From: Luteimonas wenzhouensis
GTDB lineage: Bacteria > Pseudomonadota > Gammaproteobacteria > Xanthomonadales > Xanthomonadaceae
Direction: 5' to 3'
DNA length: 64,000 nt
Assembly: GCF_007859305.1 (NCBI RefSeq)
Contig: NZ_VOHE01000001.1
Location: 186,001 to 250,000, forward strand
In this document: piece by piece, positions 8,960-22,811 of the stretch
How the letters are laid out: the number at the start of each line of letters is the position of its first letter
Position numbering within the stretch: position 1 is the first letter of the stretch
The notes under the pieces: generated by a model
The model's input: only the letters and a program-made list of their open reading frames with translations
Told to the model about the DNA's origin: nothing
Databases searched by the model: none
Position numbers and translations under genes: made by a program

Positions 8960-9661
8960 ATGCCGTCGACCTCCTTCCGCCTGCCCGCCTGCCTGGCCAT
9001 CGTGCTGGCCGCCGCATGCGCCGCGCCGGCAGTCCCGGCCGCCACCACCCCGCGGGGCATCTCCGGAGAGATCCGCGAAGACATGGACCAGGCCCGCCGC
9101 GAGATGCGCGCCGACCTCGCCGCCGCCCGCGCCGAGCTGGTCCAGGGCAACCTGGAACTGGGCCAGTCGCCGGCGGTCGCGCGGCGCAAGGCGCCGGCGG
9201 CCGATGCCCCGCCGAAGGGCGAGATCACCCCGGCCGGCGACCTGCTGGTCGACGGCCGCGCGGTCCCGGTCGACCTTGGACAGCGTCGCCAGCTCCAGGC
9301 CTACCGCGCGCAGGTGGTCGAACTGGCGCTGCTCGGGATCGACGCCGGTGAACAGGCCGCGGAGGCGGCCATCGACGCCGTCGACCACGGCCTGTTCCGG
9401 CTCCTGTTCGATGCCGCCACCGGCCGCCTGGAGCGGCGCGTGGAGCGCACGGTCAAGCGCACTCTCGCGCCGCAGATCGAACGGATCTGCCACCGCCTGC
9501 CCGACCTGCTCGAATCGCAGCGGCGCCTGGCCGACTCGGTGCCCGAGTTCCGCCCCTACGCCACGCTCGACCCTGGCGACGTCGACGAGTGCGCGCGCGA
9601 GGTCCGGCGCGGGCTGGCGCGGGACGGCGTGCGCCGGACCCGCCGCGCCGACACCGGCTGA
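8960..9661 (+). CDS. DUF2884-like exported protein
   Basis: A 233-residue paralogue of the preceding gene. It has an N-terminal signal peptide ending near AAACAAPAVPAA. The shared blocks are ITPAGDLLVDGRAVPVDLGQ, AYRAQVVELALLGIDAG, ICHRLPDLLESQRRLADSVPEFRPYATL and DVDEC. It lacks the long C-terminal tail of its partner. The pair is a tandem duplication at the end of the YtrA operon. Exact role unknown; the family includes E. coli YggN. Confidence 0.75.
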   Translation: MPSTSFRLPACLAIVLAAACAAPAVPAATTPRGISGEIREDMDQARREMRADLAAARAELVQGNLELGQSPAVARRKAPAADAPPKGEITPAGDLLVDGRAVPVDLGQRRQLQAYRAQVVELALLGIDAGEQAAEAAIDAVDHGLFRLLFDAATGRLERRVERTVKRTLAPQIERICHRLPDLLESQRRLADSVPEFRPYATLDPGDVDECAREVRRGLARDGVRRTRRADTG

Positions 9662-9680
9662 CGCGTCCGCCCCGCCCGGC

Positions 9681-11105
<1,425 letters not shown>

Positions 11106-11232
11106 CGCTGCGTCTCCGGAGTCGTCTGCGGCGGCATCGACGCCGCCGTGGGGAAGCATACGTGAGCCGCGCGGGCGCGCCATGCGTCCGCGCGGGGCGC
11201 GGGCCGCGGGCCCGCCTGCCTGCGCCGGACAC

Positions 11233-12648
<1,416 letters not shown>

Positions 12649-12651
12649 CCC

Positions 12652-13050
12652 ATGCGCCTGCTGCTGAACATCGACGTCCCCGATCTGGCCGCGGCCAGGC
12701 GGTTCTACGTCGAAGCGTTCGGCCTGCGCGACGGACGCCGCCTGGGCGACGGCGTGCTCGAACTCCTGGGCGCCCAAGCGCCCATCTACCTGCTGCAGAA
12801 GCCGACCGGGAGCCTGGGTACCGGCGACCAGCCGCGCACCTATGCCCGGCACTGGACGCCGGTGCACGTGGACGTGGTGGTCGACGACCTCGACACCGCG
12901 CTGGCGCGCGCGCTCGACGCCGGCGCCCGCCAGGAAGGCGGGGTGCGCGAGGCGGCCTGGGGCCGGATCGCGCAACTGGCCGATCCCTTCGGCCATGGCT
13001 GGTGCCTGCTGCAGTTCCTCGGCAAGGGTTACGACGAGATCACGACATGA
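12652..13050 (+). CDS. VOC (glyoxalase/bleomycin-resistance) family protein
   Basis: A 132-residue single-module VOC protein with the two beta-alpha-beta-beta-beta repeats: [20 protein letters not shown] at the N-terminus and [20 protein letters not shown] in the middle, ending [20 protein letters not shown]. The fold usually binds a divalent metal and acts as a lyase, dioxygenase or drug-binding protein; the substrate here is unknown. It begins 3 bp after purB and overlaps the metallo-beta-lactamase gene by 4 bp. Confidence 0.88.
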   Translation: MRLLLNIDVPDLAAARRFYVEAFGLRDGRRLGDGVLELLGAQAPIYLLQKPTGSLGTGDQPRTYARHWTPVHVDVVVDDLDTALARALDAGARQEGGVREAAWGRIAQLADPFGHGWCLLQFLGKGYDEITT

Positions 13051-13979
13051 CACGACGCTTCCCCATCGCATGCGCCGCCCTGGTCGCGCTGGCGGCCTGT
13101 TCTGCCGGCGATGCGCCCGCACCCACGGCCGCGGCGCAGGACGGGCCGGCCTCCGCCGCGGCGTCGGCGGACTGGCCGATCCCCGCCTGCCGCGACGATT
13201 CGGGCTGGGACGATCCGGCCACGCCGTTCCACGTCCACGGCAACACCTGGTACGTCGGCACCTGCGGCATCAGCGCCCTGCTGGTGACCTCGCCCGACGG
13301 GCACGTCGTGGTCGACGGCGCCACGCCGGCGGCGGGGGAGCAGATCCTGGCCAACATCCGCACCCTCGGCTTCGACCCCGCGGACGTGCGCGCGATCGTG
13401 TTCTCGCACGAGCACTTCGACCACGTCGGCGGCCTGGCCGCGGTCCAGGCGGCCACCGGCGCGCCGGTCTACGCGCCCCCGGAGGCGATCGAGACCCTGC
13501 GGCGCGGCGCCAGCGACGAAAGCGACCCGCAGTTCGGCCTGCTCGACGACTTCGCCCCGGTCGCCGACGTGCGCCCCATCCCGGCCTCCGGCATCGTGCA
13601 TGCGGGCGGTATCGAGCTGCACGCAGTCCCCACCCCCGGCCATGCGGCCGGCGGCACCAGCTGGACCTGGCGCTCGTGCGCCGGCGACGACTGCCAGCCT
13701 CTGGTCTACGCGGACAGCCTGACCGCGGTGTCCAGGGACGACTTCCGCTTCAGCGACCATCCCGGGGCGGTGGCGCGGCTGCGCGAGAGCGTCGCCCGGG
13801 TCGCGGCCCTGGACTGCGGGATCCTGGTGACGCCGCATCCCTCCGCCAGCGGCCTGTGGGCGCGGCTGGGCCCGGACGCCACCCGCCCGCTGGCCGACCC
13901 CGGCGCCTGCGCGGCCTATGCACGCGCCGCCGAGGAGCGCCTCGGGCGCCGCCTCGCCAGCGAAGGGGCGAACCCATGA
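13047..13979 (+). CDS. Subclass B3 metallo-beta-lactamase, lipoprotein
   Basis: A 310-residue zinc hydrolase. The signal peptide ends in a lipobox (LAAC, Cys18), so the protein is probably membrane-anchored in the periplasm. All zinc ligands of subclass B3 are visible: His121, His123, Asp125 and His126 in SHEHFDH, His199 in PTPGHAAGG, and His264 in TPHPSASGL. Order and spacing match L1/BJP-type enzymes. It should be able to open beta-lactam rings including carbapenems, though housekeeping roles are possible for chromosomal relatives. It overlaps the genes on both sides by 4 bp and has no adjacent LysR regulator. Confidence 0.9.
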   Translation: MTRRFPIACAALVALAACSAGDAPAPTAAAQDGPASAAASADWPIPACRDDSGWDDPATPFHVHGNTWYVGTCGISALLVTSPDGHVVVDGATPAAGEQILANIRTLGFDPADVRAIVFSHEHFDHVGGLAAVQAATGAPVYAPPEAIETLRRGASDESDPQFGLLDDFAPVADVRPIPASGIVHAGGIELHAVPTPGHAAGGTSWTWRSCAGDDCQPLVYADSLTAVSRDDFRFSDHPGAVARLRESVARVAALDCGILVTPHPSASGLWARLGPDATRPLADPGACAAYARAAEERLGRRLASEGANP

Positions 13980-15202
13980 GCCGGGCCACGCGCACCGGCC
14001 GGACGAAGGCCCCGACGCCGCCCATCGAAGTCCGGGCCGGTCGCCACCGCCCGCTGGGGATGGCGCCGGCGCGCTTCCTGCGCGACTACTGGCAGAAGCG
14101 TCCAGTGCTCATCCGCGGCGCCTTCCCCGGCTTCGTGACCCCGATCGAGCCCGAGGACCTGGCCGGCCTGGCCTGCGAGGAACTCGCACTGTCGCGGCTG
14201 ATCCAGCACGACCGCGCACGCGACGCCTGGCGCGTGCGCACCGGCCCCTTCCCCGAGGAACTGTTCCCGACCCTGGGCGACCGTGACTGGACCCTGCTGG
14301 TCCAGGACGTGGACAAGTGGGATGCCGACGTGGCCGCGCTGCTGCCGCACTTCGATTTCATCCCGCGCTGGCGCATCGACGACATCATGGTCAGCTTCGC
14401 CGCCACCGGCGGCTCGGTCGGCGCCCACACCGACCAGTACGACGTGTTCCTGCTGCAGGCCCAGGGCCGCCGCCGCTGGCTGATCGACGCCGGACCGGAC
14501 CCCCGGCTCGATTTCCGGGACGACGTCGACATCAAGCTGCTGCGCGAGTTCACGCCCAGCCACGACTGGGTGCTCGAACCCGGCGACATGCTCTACCTTC
14601 CGCCTGGCGTGCCCCACCACGGCATCGCCGAGGATCCCTGCCTGACCTTTTCGGTGGGCATGCGCGCCCCGTCCGCGGCCGAGCTGATGGGCGACTACAT
14701 CGACACCCTCGCCGCCGAGGCCGACGAGTCAGTGCGCTACACCGACCCCGACCTGGCCCCGCCGGAAGACCCCAACGAGATTGACGCCGCCGCCATGGCG
14801 CGCGTGGTCGAGGCGCTCAACGCGCTGCGCTTCCGCGACCCGGACCGGCTGGGCGACTGGTTCGGCCGCTTCATCACCCGCTACCGCAGCGTGGACGTGG
14901 TTGCCGGCGACGGCGAGCCTCCGTCCCGGATCGAGGTGGAGTGGTCGCTCCAGCGCGGCGGCGGCGTGCTCCAGCGGCACCCGTTCTCGCGCATGGCCTG
15001 GCGCCGGGCGGCCGATGGCGCGCGCCTGTACGTCTCCGGGCAGGACTTCCCGCTGCCGCCCGCGGACGCGCGGCGCATCGCCGCCAGCGAGCGCATCGAC
15101 GGCGCGCTCTACGCCGCGCTCTCCCCCGCCGGACGCGATGCGGTGCACGCACTGCTGCTGGCCGGCAGCTACCAGTGGCTGCCGGAGGGGGACGCGGGGT
15201 GA
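13976..15202 (+). CDS. roxA: Ribosomal oxygenase (50S uL16 arginine 3-hydroxylase)
   Basis: A 408-residue JmjC/cupin Fe(II)- and 2-oxoglutarate-dependent oxygenase like E. coli YcfD, which hydroxylates an arginine of ribosomal protein uL16. The cupin core holds the iron ligands His151 and Asp153 ([10 protein letters not shown]) and His214 (PPGVPHHG). The C-terminal part holds the helical dimerisation region and a winged-helix domain ([13 protein letters not shown]...). Coupled by a 4-bp overlap to the beta-lactamase upstream and the GNAT gene downstream. Confidence 0.92.
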   Translation: MSRATRTGRTKAPTPPIEVRAGRHRPLGMAPARFLRDYWQKRPVLIRGAFPGFVTPIEPEDLAGLACEELALSRLIQHDRARDAWRVRTGPFPEELFPTLGDRDWTLLVQDVDKWDADVAALLPHFDFIPRWRIDDIMVSFAATGGSVGAHTDQYDVFLLQAQGRRRWLIDAGPDPRLDFRDDVDIKLLREFTPSHDWVLEPGDMLYLPPGVPHHGIAEDPCLTFSVGMRAPSAAELMGDYIDTLAAEADESVRYTDPDLAPPEDPNEIDAAAMARVVEALNALRFRDPDRLGDWFGRFITRYRSVDVVAGDGEPPSRIEVEWSLQRGGGVLQRHPFSRMAWRRAADGARLYVSGQDFPLPPADARRIAASERIDGALYAALSPAGRDAVHALLLAGSYQWLPEGDAG

Positions 15203-16110
15203 ACCCGCCCGGCCCGTTCCAGGTGGTCGCCGTCGACCACGACGCCGCGCGGCCGCAGCTGCGCGCGGTGCGCGAGGCGGTGTTCATCCGGGAACAGGGC
15301 GTGCCCGCCGGGATCGAGATCGACGACCTGGACCCGCGCTGCCGGCACGTGCTGGCGCGCGACCGGCACGGCCGCCCGATCGGGACCGCGCGCCTGGCCC
15401 CCGACGGCCGGATCGGGCGGATGGCGGTGCTGCCCGAATGGCGCGGCCACGGCGTGGGCAGCGCCCTGCTGCACGCGCTGCTGCGGATCGCGCGCGGGCA
15501 GGGCCTGTCCCGGGTGAACCTGCATGCGCAGGCGGGCGCGATCGACTTCTACCGGCGGCATGGCTTCGTCCCGGTCGGCCCACCGTTCATGGAGGCCGGC
15601 ATCGAGCACCAGGCGATGGCGCAGCGGCTGGACCGGCCGGTCGAAGTCCACGACCGCGCCGGCGCGGTGGCGGCGACCGTGGCGGTGGTCGCCGCCGCGC
15701 GCAGGCGGCTGTGGATCCACAGCCGCGCGCTCGACCCGGGCCTGTACGACCATCGGCGGGTGCTCGCGGCACTGCGCCGGTTCGCCACCGGCGGCCACGG
15801 CCCGCAGGTGCGCGTGCTGCTGCACGACGCCCTCGCCGCCCAGCGTGCGCACGCGCCGCTGATCGCGCTGGGCCAGCGCCTGCCCAGCGTGTTCGCGTTC
15901 CGCGAGGTCGAGGACCCGGTGGATCGCGACTGCCCCTCGGCCCTGGTCGCCAACGATGCCGGCGGTTACTTCCTGCGTCCGCTCGGCCACCGTTTCGATG
16001 GCGAAACGGAGCATCACGCCCGCGCCCGTGCCCGCCAGCTCAGCGCCGGGATCGACGAGGTCTGGGAGCGCGCCCGGTCCTGCAGCGAGCTGCGCGCGCT
16101 GTCGCTGTGA
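15199..16110 (+). CDS. GNAT acetyltransferase with an extra C-terminal domain
   Basis: A 303-residue protein in two parts. Residues 10-150 are a GNAT domain like ElaA/YjcF types: VREAVFIREQGVPAGIEIDD, GTARL, the acetyl-CoA loop VLPEWRGHGVGSALL and DFYRRHGFVPVG. Residues about 155-303 are a second domain I cannot name, with RRRLWIHSRALDPGLYD and GYFLRPLGHRFDGE, that resembles nothing in single-domain GNATs. Start is GTG 15199, overlapping the roxA stop by 4 bp with a purine-rich GGAGGGGG upstream. Confidence 0.85.
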   Translation: MNPPGPFQVVAVDHDAARPQLRAVREAVFIREQGVPAGIEIDDLDPRCRHVLARDRHGRPIGTARLAPDGRIGRMAVLPEWRGHGVGSALLHALLRIARGQGLSRVNLHAQAGAIDFYRRHGFVPVGPPFMEAGIEHQAMAQRLDRPVEVHDRAGAVAATVAVVAAARRRLWIHSRALDPGLYDHRRVLAALRRFATGGHGPQVRVLLHDALAAQRAHAPLIALGQRLPSVFAFREVEDPVDRDCPSALVANDAGGYFLRPLGHRFDGETEHHARARARQLSAGIDEVWERARSCSELRALSL

Positions 16111-16190
16111 CTACCTTCGCACCTGTCCCGACCCCGACCGCGACCCGGCCCAGCCCAAAGCATGTGATGCAAGTACATATGCCTCGTGGC

Positions 16191-16196
16191 TATAAT
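16191..16196 (+). promoter_or_regulatory. -10 box of sucA promoter
   Basis: A perfect TATAAT lies 90 bp upstream of the sucA start. At 17 bp spacing the -35 would be TGCAAG (16168-16173), a weak match. The surrounding 40 bp are AT-richer than anywhere else nearby. This promoter makes longer N-terminal readings of sucA unlikely. Confidence 0.65.
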
Positions 16197-16227
16197 GTTG
16201 CGCGCGATTCAATCACCTTCTCCGAAA

Positions 16228-16244
16228 CCGGAAAATCTTTCCGG
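16228..16244 (+). promoter_or_regulatory. Hairpin in the sucA leader
   Basis: A perfect 7-bp stem (CCGGAAA and TTTCCGG) with a 3-nt loop lies in the roughly 85-nt untranslated leader between the TATAAT box and the sucA start codon. It ends 42 bp before the start. It has no U-run, so it is not a terminator; a stability or regulatory role is possible. Confidence 0.4.
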
Positions 16245-16286
16245 ATCAGCCATTTGCCTCCCCCCTACGAGTCCCAGACGCCCGAC

Positions 16287-19112
16287 GTGGACAGTCTTCT
16301 CAAGCAGTTTGCGCAGTCCTCCCAGCTTGGCGCCAATGCCGCCTACATCGAGGACCTCTACGAACAGTATCTCGTCTCTCCCGACAGCGTCGGACCGCGC
16401 TGGAAAGCCTGGTTCGACGGCTTCGGCGGCCGCGAGGCCGGGGACGTGCCGCACTCGGCGGTGGCCCAGGCGGTGGCCGAGGCCGGCCGCCTGGCGGCGC
16501 GCGGAGTGGCGGTATGCGGGACCAGCGACGAGCGCGAGCGCCACGTCGGCCGCCTGATCACCGCCTACCGCTCGCGTGGCCACCTCGGTGCCAGGCTCGA
16601 CCCCTTGGGGCTGAGCGAGCCGATGAACCCGCCCGACCTCGGGCTGCCGTTCCACAGCCTGTCCGAGTCCGACCTCGACACCGAGTTCAGCACCGGCGGC
16701 GTCGCCGGCCAGCCGCGGATGAAGCTGCGCGACCTGCTGGCCCGGCTCAAGGCGACCTACACCGGGCCGATCGGCGCCGAGTTCATGCACATCCCCGAGG
16801 TCGAGCAGCGCCAGTGGCTCTACCAGCGGCTGGAAGCGGCCGGGGGCGACTACAACCTCAGCGCAGAAGACAAGCGCCGCGTGCTCGAGCGTCTCACCGC
16901 CGCCGAGGGCCTGGAACGCTACCTGCACACCAAGTACGTGGGCCAGAAGCGCTTCTCGCTCGAGGGCGGCGACTCGCTGATCCCGCTGCTCGACACGGTG
17001 GTCCGCAGCGCGGGCATGGACAAGGTCAAGGACATCGTGATCGGCATGGCCCACCGCGGCCGCCTCAACGTGCTGGTCAACACCCTGGGCAAGAACCCGC
17101 GCGTGCTGTTCGACGAGTTCGAGGGCAAGTTCGAGCTCAACGAACTCGCCCACGCCGGCGACGTGAAGTACCACATGGGCTTCTCGGCCGACATCGCCAC
17201 CCCGGGCGCGCCGGTGCACCTGGCGCTGGCGTTCAACCCCTCGCACCTGGAAATCGTCGACCCGGTGGTCGCCGGCTCGGTGCGCTCGCGCCAGGAGCGC
17301 CGCCGCGACGCCGAGCGCCGCCAGGTGATGCCAGTGCTGATCCACGGCGACGCCGCCTTCGCCGGCCAGGGCGTGGTGATGGAACTGTTCCAGATGTCCA
17401 AGGCCCGCGGCTTCGACGTCGGCGGGACCGTGCACGTGGTGGTCAACAACCAGGTCGGCTTCACCACCAGCAACAAGGAAGACGCGCGCTCCACGCTCTA
17501 CTGTACCGACGTGGCGAAGATGGTCGGCGCACCGATCTTCCACGTGAACGCCGACGACCCGGAGGCGGTGGTGTTCGTGGCGCGCCTGGCCTACGAGTTC
17601 CGCCAGCAGTTCCGCAAGGACGTGGTCATCGACCTGTTCTGCTACCGCCGCCACGGCCACAACGAGGCCGACGAGCCGTCCGCGACCCAGCCGTTGATGT
17701 ACCGCACCATCCGCAGGCACCCGACCACCCGCGAACTGTACGCGGAGCGGCTGGCAAAGGAAGGCGTCGTGTCGGCGGAGGAGGCCAAGGCCCTGGTCGA
17801 CCGTTACCGCGACAAGCTCGACGCGGGCGAGGTGACCACCGAGCTGGCCGAGTCCAAGCCCGAGGACTACGAGCTCACCATCGACTGGTCGAGGTACCTG
17901 TCGGGCAAGCTGTCCGACGCGGTCGACACCCGCTTCGACAAGGACGCGCTCGTCGACCTGGCCCGCAGGATCGCCACCCTGCCCGCGGACCTGCAGCTGC
18001 ATCCGCGGGTCGCGAAGATCTACGAGGACCGCCTGAAGATGGCGGCCGGCGAACTCCCCGGCGACTGGGGCTTCGCCGAGAACCTCGCCTACGCGACCCT
18101 GCTCTCCGAGGGCCACGGCCTGCGCCTGGTGGGCCAGGACTCGGGGCGCGGCACCTTCTTCCACCGCCACGCGATCCTGCACGACCAGACCACCGACCGC
18201 TTCTACATGCCGCTGCGCCAGCTGGTCGAGCAGCCCGAGCGCTGCACCATCATCGACTCGCTGCTCAGCGAGGAAGCGGTGATGGCGTTCGAGTACGGCT
18301 TCTCCACCGCCGACCCGAACACGCTCGACATCTGGGAGGCGCAGTTCGGCGACTTCGCCAACGGCGCCCAGGTGGTGATCGACCAGTTCATCGCCTCCGG
18401 CGAGGCCAAGTGGGGCCGCGTGTCGGGGCTCACCCTGCTGCTGCCGCACGGCTACGAAGGCCAGGGCCCCGAGCACAGCTCGGCGCGACTGGAGCGCTTC
18501 CTGCAGCTGTGCGCGCTCGACAACATGCTGGTGTGCGTGCCGACCACGCCCGCGCAGTGCTTCCACATGCTGCGCCGGCAGATGAAGATGAACGTGCGCA
18601 AGCCGCTGGTGGTGATGAGCCCGAAGTCGCTGCTGCGCCACAAGCTGGCCGTGTCCACGCTCGACGAGTTGGCCAACGGCGAGTTCCAGCACCTGATCCC
18701 CGACGCCTCGGCCGACCCGAAGAAGGTCACCCGCGTGGTGCTGTGCTCGGGCAAGGTCTACTACGACCTGCTCGAAGACGCCCGCAAGCGGGGCCAGGAC
18801 AATGTCGCCCTGGTGCGCGTGGAGCAGCTGTATCCGTTCCCGCGCGAACTGCTCGCCGCCGAACTGAAGAAGTACGGCAAGGCCGCGGAGGTCGTGTGGT
18901 GCCAGGAAGAGCCGCAGAACCAGGGCGCTTGGTACCAGATCAAGCACCACCTGCAGGCCTGCCTGGCCAAGGGCCAGGCGCTCAGCTACGCCGGCCGCAG
19001 CCGCTCGCCCTCGCCCGCCGTCGGCCATTTCGCCGACCACGTCGAGGAACAGAACCGGCTGGTCGCGCAGGCCCTGATCGACCCGCCCGGCGACCAGATC
19101 GCCTCCGAATAA
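16287..19112 (+). CDS. sucA: 2-oxoglutarate dehydrogenase E1 component
   Basis: The thiamine-diphosphate-dependent E1 subunit of the 2-oxoglutarate dehydrogenase complex, decarboxylating 2-oxoglutarate in the TCA cycle. The 941 residues begin VDSLLKQFAQSSQLGAN; I chose GTG 16287 because family members of xanthomonads begin at this point with this length, and because the promoter lies inside the longer frame. Visible blocks include AHRGRLNVLVN, the ThDP region RRHGHNEADEPSATQP, and the transketolase-like domain with HGYEGQGPEHSSARLERFLQL. It is followed 36 bp later by sucB. Confidence 0.95.
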   Translation: MDSLLKQFAQSSQLGANAAYIEDLYEQYLVSPDSVGPRWKAWFDGFGGREAGDVPHSAVAQAVAEAGRLAARGVAVCGTSDERERHVGRLITAYRSRGHLGARLDPLGLSEPMNPPDLGLPFHSLSESDLDTEFSTGGVAGQPRMKLRDLLARLKATYTGPIGAEFMHIPEVEQRQWLYQRLEAAGGDYNLSAEDKRRVLERLTAAEGLERYLHTKYVGQKRFSLEGGDSLIPLLDTVVRSAGMDKVKDIVIGMAHRGRLNVLVNTLGKNPRVLFDEFEGKFELNELAHAGDVKYHMGFSADIATPGAPVHLALAFNPSHLEIVDPVVAGSVRSRQERRRDAERRQVMPVLIHGDAAFAGQGVVMELFQMSKARGFDVGGTVHVVVNNQVGFTTSNKEDARSTLYCTDVAKMVGAPIFHVNADDPEAVVFVARLAYEFRQQFRKDVVIDLFCYRRHGHNEADEPSATQPLMYRTIRRHPTTRELYAERLAKEGVVSAEEAKALVDRYRDKLDAGEVTTELAESKPEDYELTIDWSRYLSGKLSDAVDTRFDKDALVDLARRIATLPADLQLHPRVAKIYEDRLKMAAGELPGDWGFAENLAYATLLSEGHGLRLVGQDSGRGTFFHRHAILHDQTTDRFYMPLRQLVEQPERCTIIDSLLSEEAVMAFEYGFSTADPNTLDIWEAQFGDFANGAQVVIDQFIASGEAKWGRVSGLTLLLPHGYEGQGPEHSSARLERFLQLCALDNMLVCVPTTPAQCFHMLRRQMKMNVRKPLVVMSPKSLLRHKLAVSTLDELANGEFQHLIPDASADPKKVTRVVLCSGKVYYDLLEDARKRGQDNVALVRVEQLYPFPRELLAAELKKYGKAAEVVWCQEEPQNQGAWYQIKHHLQACLAKGQALSYAGRSRSPSPAVGHFADHVEEQNRLVAQALIDPPGDQIASE

Positions 19113-19148
19113 CACCGCCCGACCCCATAGCATCAAGGACGCCGTCCC

Positions 19149-20387
19149 ATGGCCACCGAAGTCAAAGTCCCGGTCCTTCCCGAATCCGTGTCCGACGCCA
19201 CCATCGCCGGCTGGCACAAGAAGGTCGGGGATGCCGTCAGCCGCGATGAGAACCTGGTCGACCTGGAGACCGACAAGGTCGTGCTCGAGGTCCCCTCGCC
19301 GGTCGACGGCGTGCTGAAGGAGATCAAGTTCTCCGAAGGCGACACCGTCACCAGCCAGCAGGTGCTGGCGGTCATCGAGGAAGGCGCCGCGAAGGCCGCC
19401 GACGCGGGCGGCGAAGCGGCCAAGGAAGGCAAGCGCGCCGCCGGCCACGAGGAAGTGCAGGAGAAGAAGGGCGCCGCGAAGGCGGAAGCCGCCGCCCCGT
19501 CCTCCACCCACCCCGCCCCGGTGTCGTCGGGCAAGACCGCCGACCTGCCGCCGGGCGCCCGCTTCACCGCCGAGAAGGAAGGCATCGACCCCGCGCAGGT
19601 GCAGGGCACCGGCCGCCGCGGCGCGGTGACCAAGGAGGACCTGGTCAACTTCGCCGCCGGCCGCACCGGCGCGGTCGCCGGCGGCGCGCGCCCCGAGGAG
19701 CGGGTGCCGATGACCCGCATCCGCAAGCGCATCGCCGAGCGCCTGATGCAGTCGAAGGAGTCGATCGCGATGCTGACCTCGTTCAACGAGGTCAACCTCG
19801 GCAAGGTCATGGCCCTGCGCAAGGAGCTGGGCGAGCAGTTCCAGAAGGAGCACGGCATCAAGCTCGGCTTCATGAGCTTCTTCGCCAAGGCCGCCGCCAA
19901 CGCGCTGCAGCGCTTCCCGATCATCAACGCCTCGGTCGACGGCGACGACATCATCTACCACGGCTACGCCGACATCTCGGTGGCGATCTCCACCGACCGC
20001 GGCCTGGTCACGCCGGTGCTGCGCAACGTCGAGCGCATGAGCTTCGCCGAGATCGAGCAGGGCATCGCCGACTACGCCAAGGCCGCGCGCGAGGGCGGGC
20101 TCAAGCTCGAGGACCTGCAGGGCGGCACGTTCACCATCACCAACGGCGGCACCTTCGGCTCGCTGTTCTCGACCCCGATCGTGAACCCGCCGCAGTCGGC
20201 GATCCTCGGCATGCACGCGATCAAGGAGCGCGCGATCGTCGAGAACGGCCAGGTCGTGGCCGCGCCGATGATGTACATCGCGCTGTCCTACGACCACCGC
20301 ATCATCGACGGCAAGGACGCGGTCCTGTTCCTGGTCGACATCAAGAACCAGCTCGAGAACCCCGGCCGCATGGTGCTGGGCCTCTGA
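19149..20387 (+). CDS. sucB: Dihydrolipoyllysine succinyltransferase (E2)
   Basis: A 412-residue E2 core of the 2-oxoglutarate dehydrogenase complex. One lipoyl domain comes first, with lipoylated Lys43 in [11 protein letters not shown] flexible Ala/Lys/Pro linker spans about 80-130, the peripheral E1/E3-binding domain about 135-170 ([24 protein letters not shown]), and the catalytic domain 180-412, with His383 and Asp387 in SYDHRIIDG. Transcribed with sucA and lpd. Confidence 0.96.
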   Translation: MATEVKVPVLPESVSDATIAGWHKKVGDAVSRDENLVDLETDKVVLEVPSPVDGVLKEIKFSEGDTVTSQQVLAVIEEGAAKAADAGGEAAKEGKRAAGHEEVQEKKGAAKAEAAAPSSTHPAPVSSGKTADLPPGARFTAEKEGIDPAQVQGTGRRGAVTKEDLVNFAAGRTGAVAGGARPEERVPMTRIRKRIAERLMQSKESIAMLTSFNEVNLGKVMALRKELGEQFQKEHGIKLGFMSFFAKAAANALQRFPIINASVDGDDIIYHGYADISVAISTDRGLVTPVLRNVERMSFAEIEQGIADYAKAAREGGLKLEDLQGGTFTITNGGTFGSLFSTPIVNPPQSAILGMHAIKERAIVENGQVVAAPMMYIALSYDHRIIDGKDAVLFLVDIKNQLENPGRMVLGL

Positions 20388-21947
<1,560 letters not shown>

Positions 21948-21987
21948 GGCCGGCTGCCCGACCGGCCCGCCCCGCGGGCCGCCCCTG

Positions 21988-22010
21988 GACGCCGGGCCCT
22001 GCCCGGCGTC
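21988..22010 (+). terminator. Probable terminator of sucA-sucB-lpd
   Basis: A 9-bp perfect stem (GACGCCGGG and complement) with a 5-nt loop, followed by TGCGTTTCCC, lies 40 bp after the lpd stop. The T-rich tail is short, so termination strength is uncertain. Confidence 0.55.
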
Positions 22011-22050
22011 TGCGTTTCCCGGCCCCACCCTTCCCACGAACGGTCCCGCC

Positions 22051-22644
22051 ATGCGAACCATCTGCGTCTACTGCGGCTCCAACACCGGCAGCCGGCCCGC
22101 CTATACCGAACGCGCCATGGCCCTGGGCGACCGCATCGCCCGCGAAGGGCTGCAGCTGGTCTACGGTGGTGGCAACGTCGGGCTGATGGGGGTAGTGGCC
22201 GACGCGGTGCTGCAGGCCGGCGGCGAAGTGGTCGGGGTGATCCCCGAGCAGCTGGTCAACTGGGAGGTCGCGCACGAGGGCGTGACCCGGCTCGAGGTCG
22301 TGGCCAACATGCACGAGCGCAAGAAGCGCATGTTCGACCTGTCCGACGCCTTCGTCGCCCTGCCCGGCGGCTTCGGCACGCTGGACGAGATGTTCGAGAT
22401 GCTGACCTGGCGCCAGCTCGGCATCGGCGACAAGCCCTGCGCGTTCCTCGACGTCGACGGCTTCTACGGCCCGCTGCTGGCGATGATCGACCGCATGGTC
22501 GAGGAGCGCTTCCTGCACCCCGACCAGCGCGCCGACCTGTGGCACGGCGACGACATCGAGGGCATGTTGCGCTGGATGCGGGAGTACGAACCGGCGAGCG
22601 CGACGAAATGGCTGGACGAGAAGCGTCGCAAGGAGCTGCGGTAA
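22051..22644 (+). CDS. LOG family protein (nucleoside 5'-monophosphate phosphoribohydrolase)
   Basis: A 197-residue Rossmann-like protein with the two LOG signatures: GGGNVGLMG (39-47) and PGGFGTLDE (105-113). Family members release adenine or cytokinin bases from nucleoside monophosphates. In non-phytopathogens the natural substrate is usually AMP; older databases mislabel them lysine decarboxylase. It is preceded by the lpd terminator and is probably its own unit. Confidence 0.9.
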   Translation: MRTICVYCGSNTGSRPAYTERAMALGDRIAREGLQLVYGGGNVGLMGVVADAVLQAGGEVVGVIPEQLVNWEVAHEGVTRLEVVANMHERKKRMFDLSDAFVALPGGFGTLDEMFEMLTWRQLGIGDKPCAFLDVDGFYGPLLAMIDRMVEERFLHPDQRADLWHGDDIEGMLRWMREYEPASATKWLDEKRRKELR

Positions 22645-22811
22645 GTCCCCGGCACGTGGCGACGCGTTCGTCCGCATGGCGCCCCGGGATTGGTCTGGCG
22701 CGGACGGGAAGCGGTGCGAGCAGCCGCGGTAGCGCCACGTCCGTCCGGCGCGCAGCTGTGTGACAATGCCGGCAACCGCCGCATCGGGCGTGCCGGCACC
22801 ACGGAGGCAAG

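Noticed and set aside
16162-16286. Longer N-terminus for sucA
   Set aside because: The in-frame extension contains the TATAAT promoter box and is not part of the family; GTG 16287 gives the usual length.
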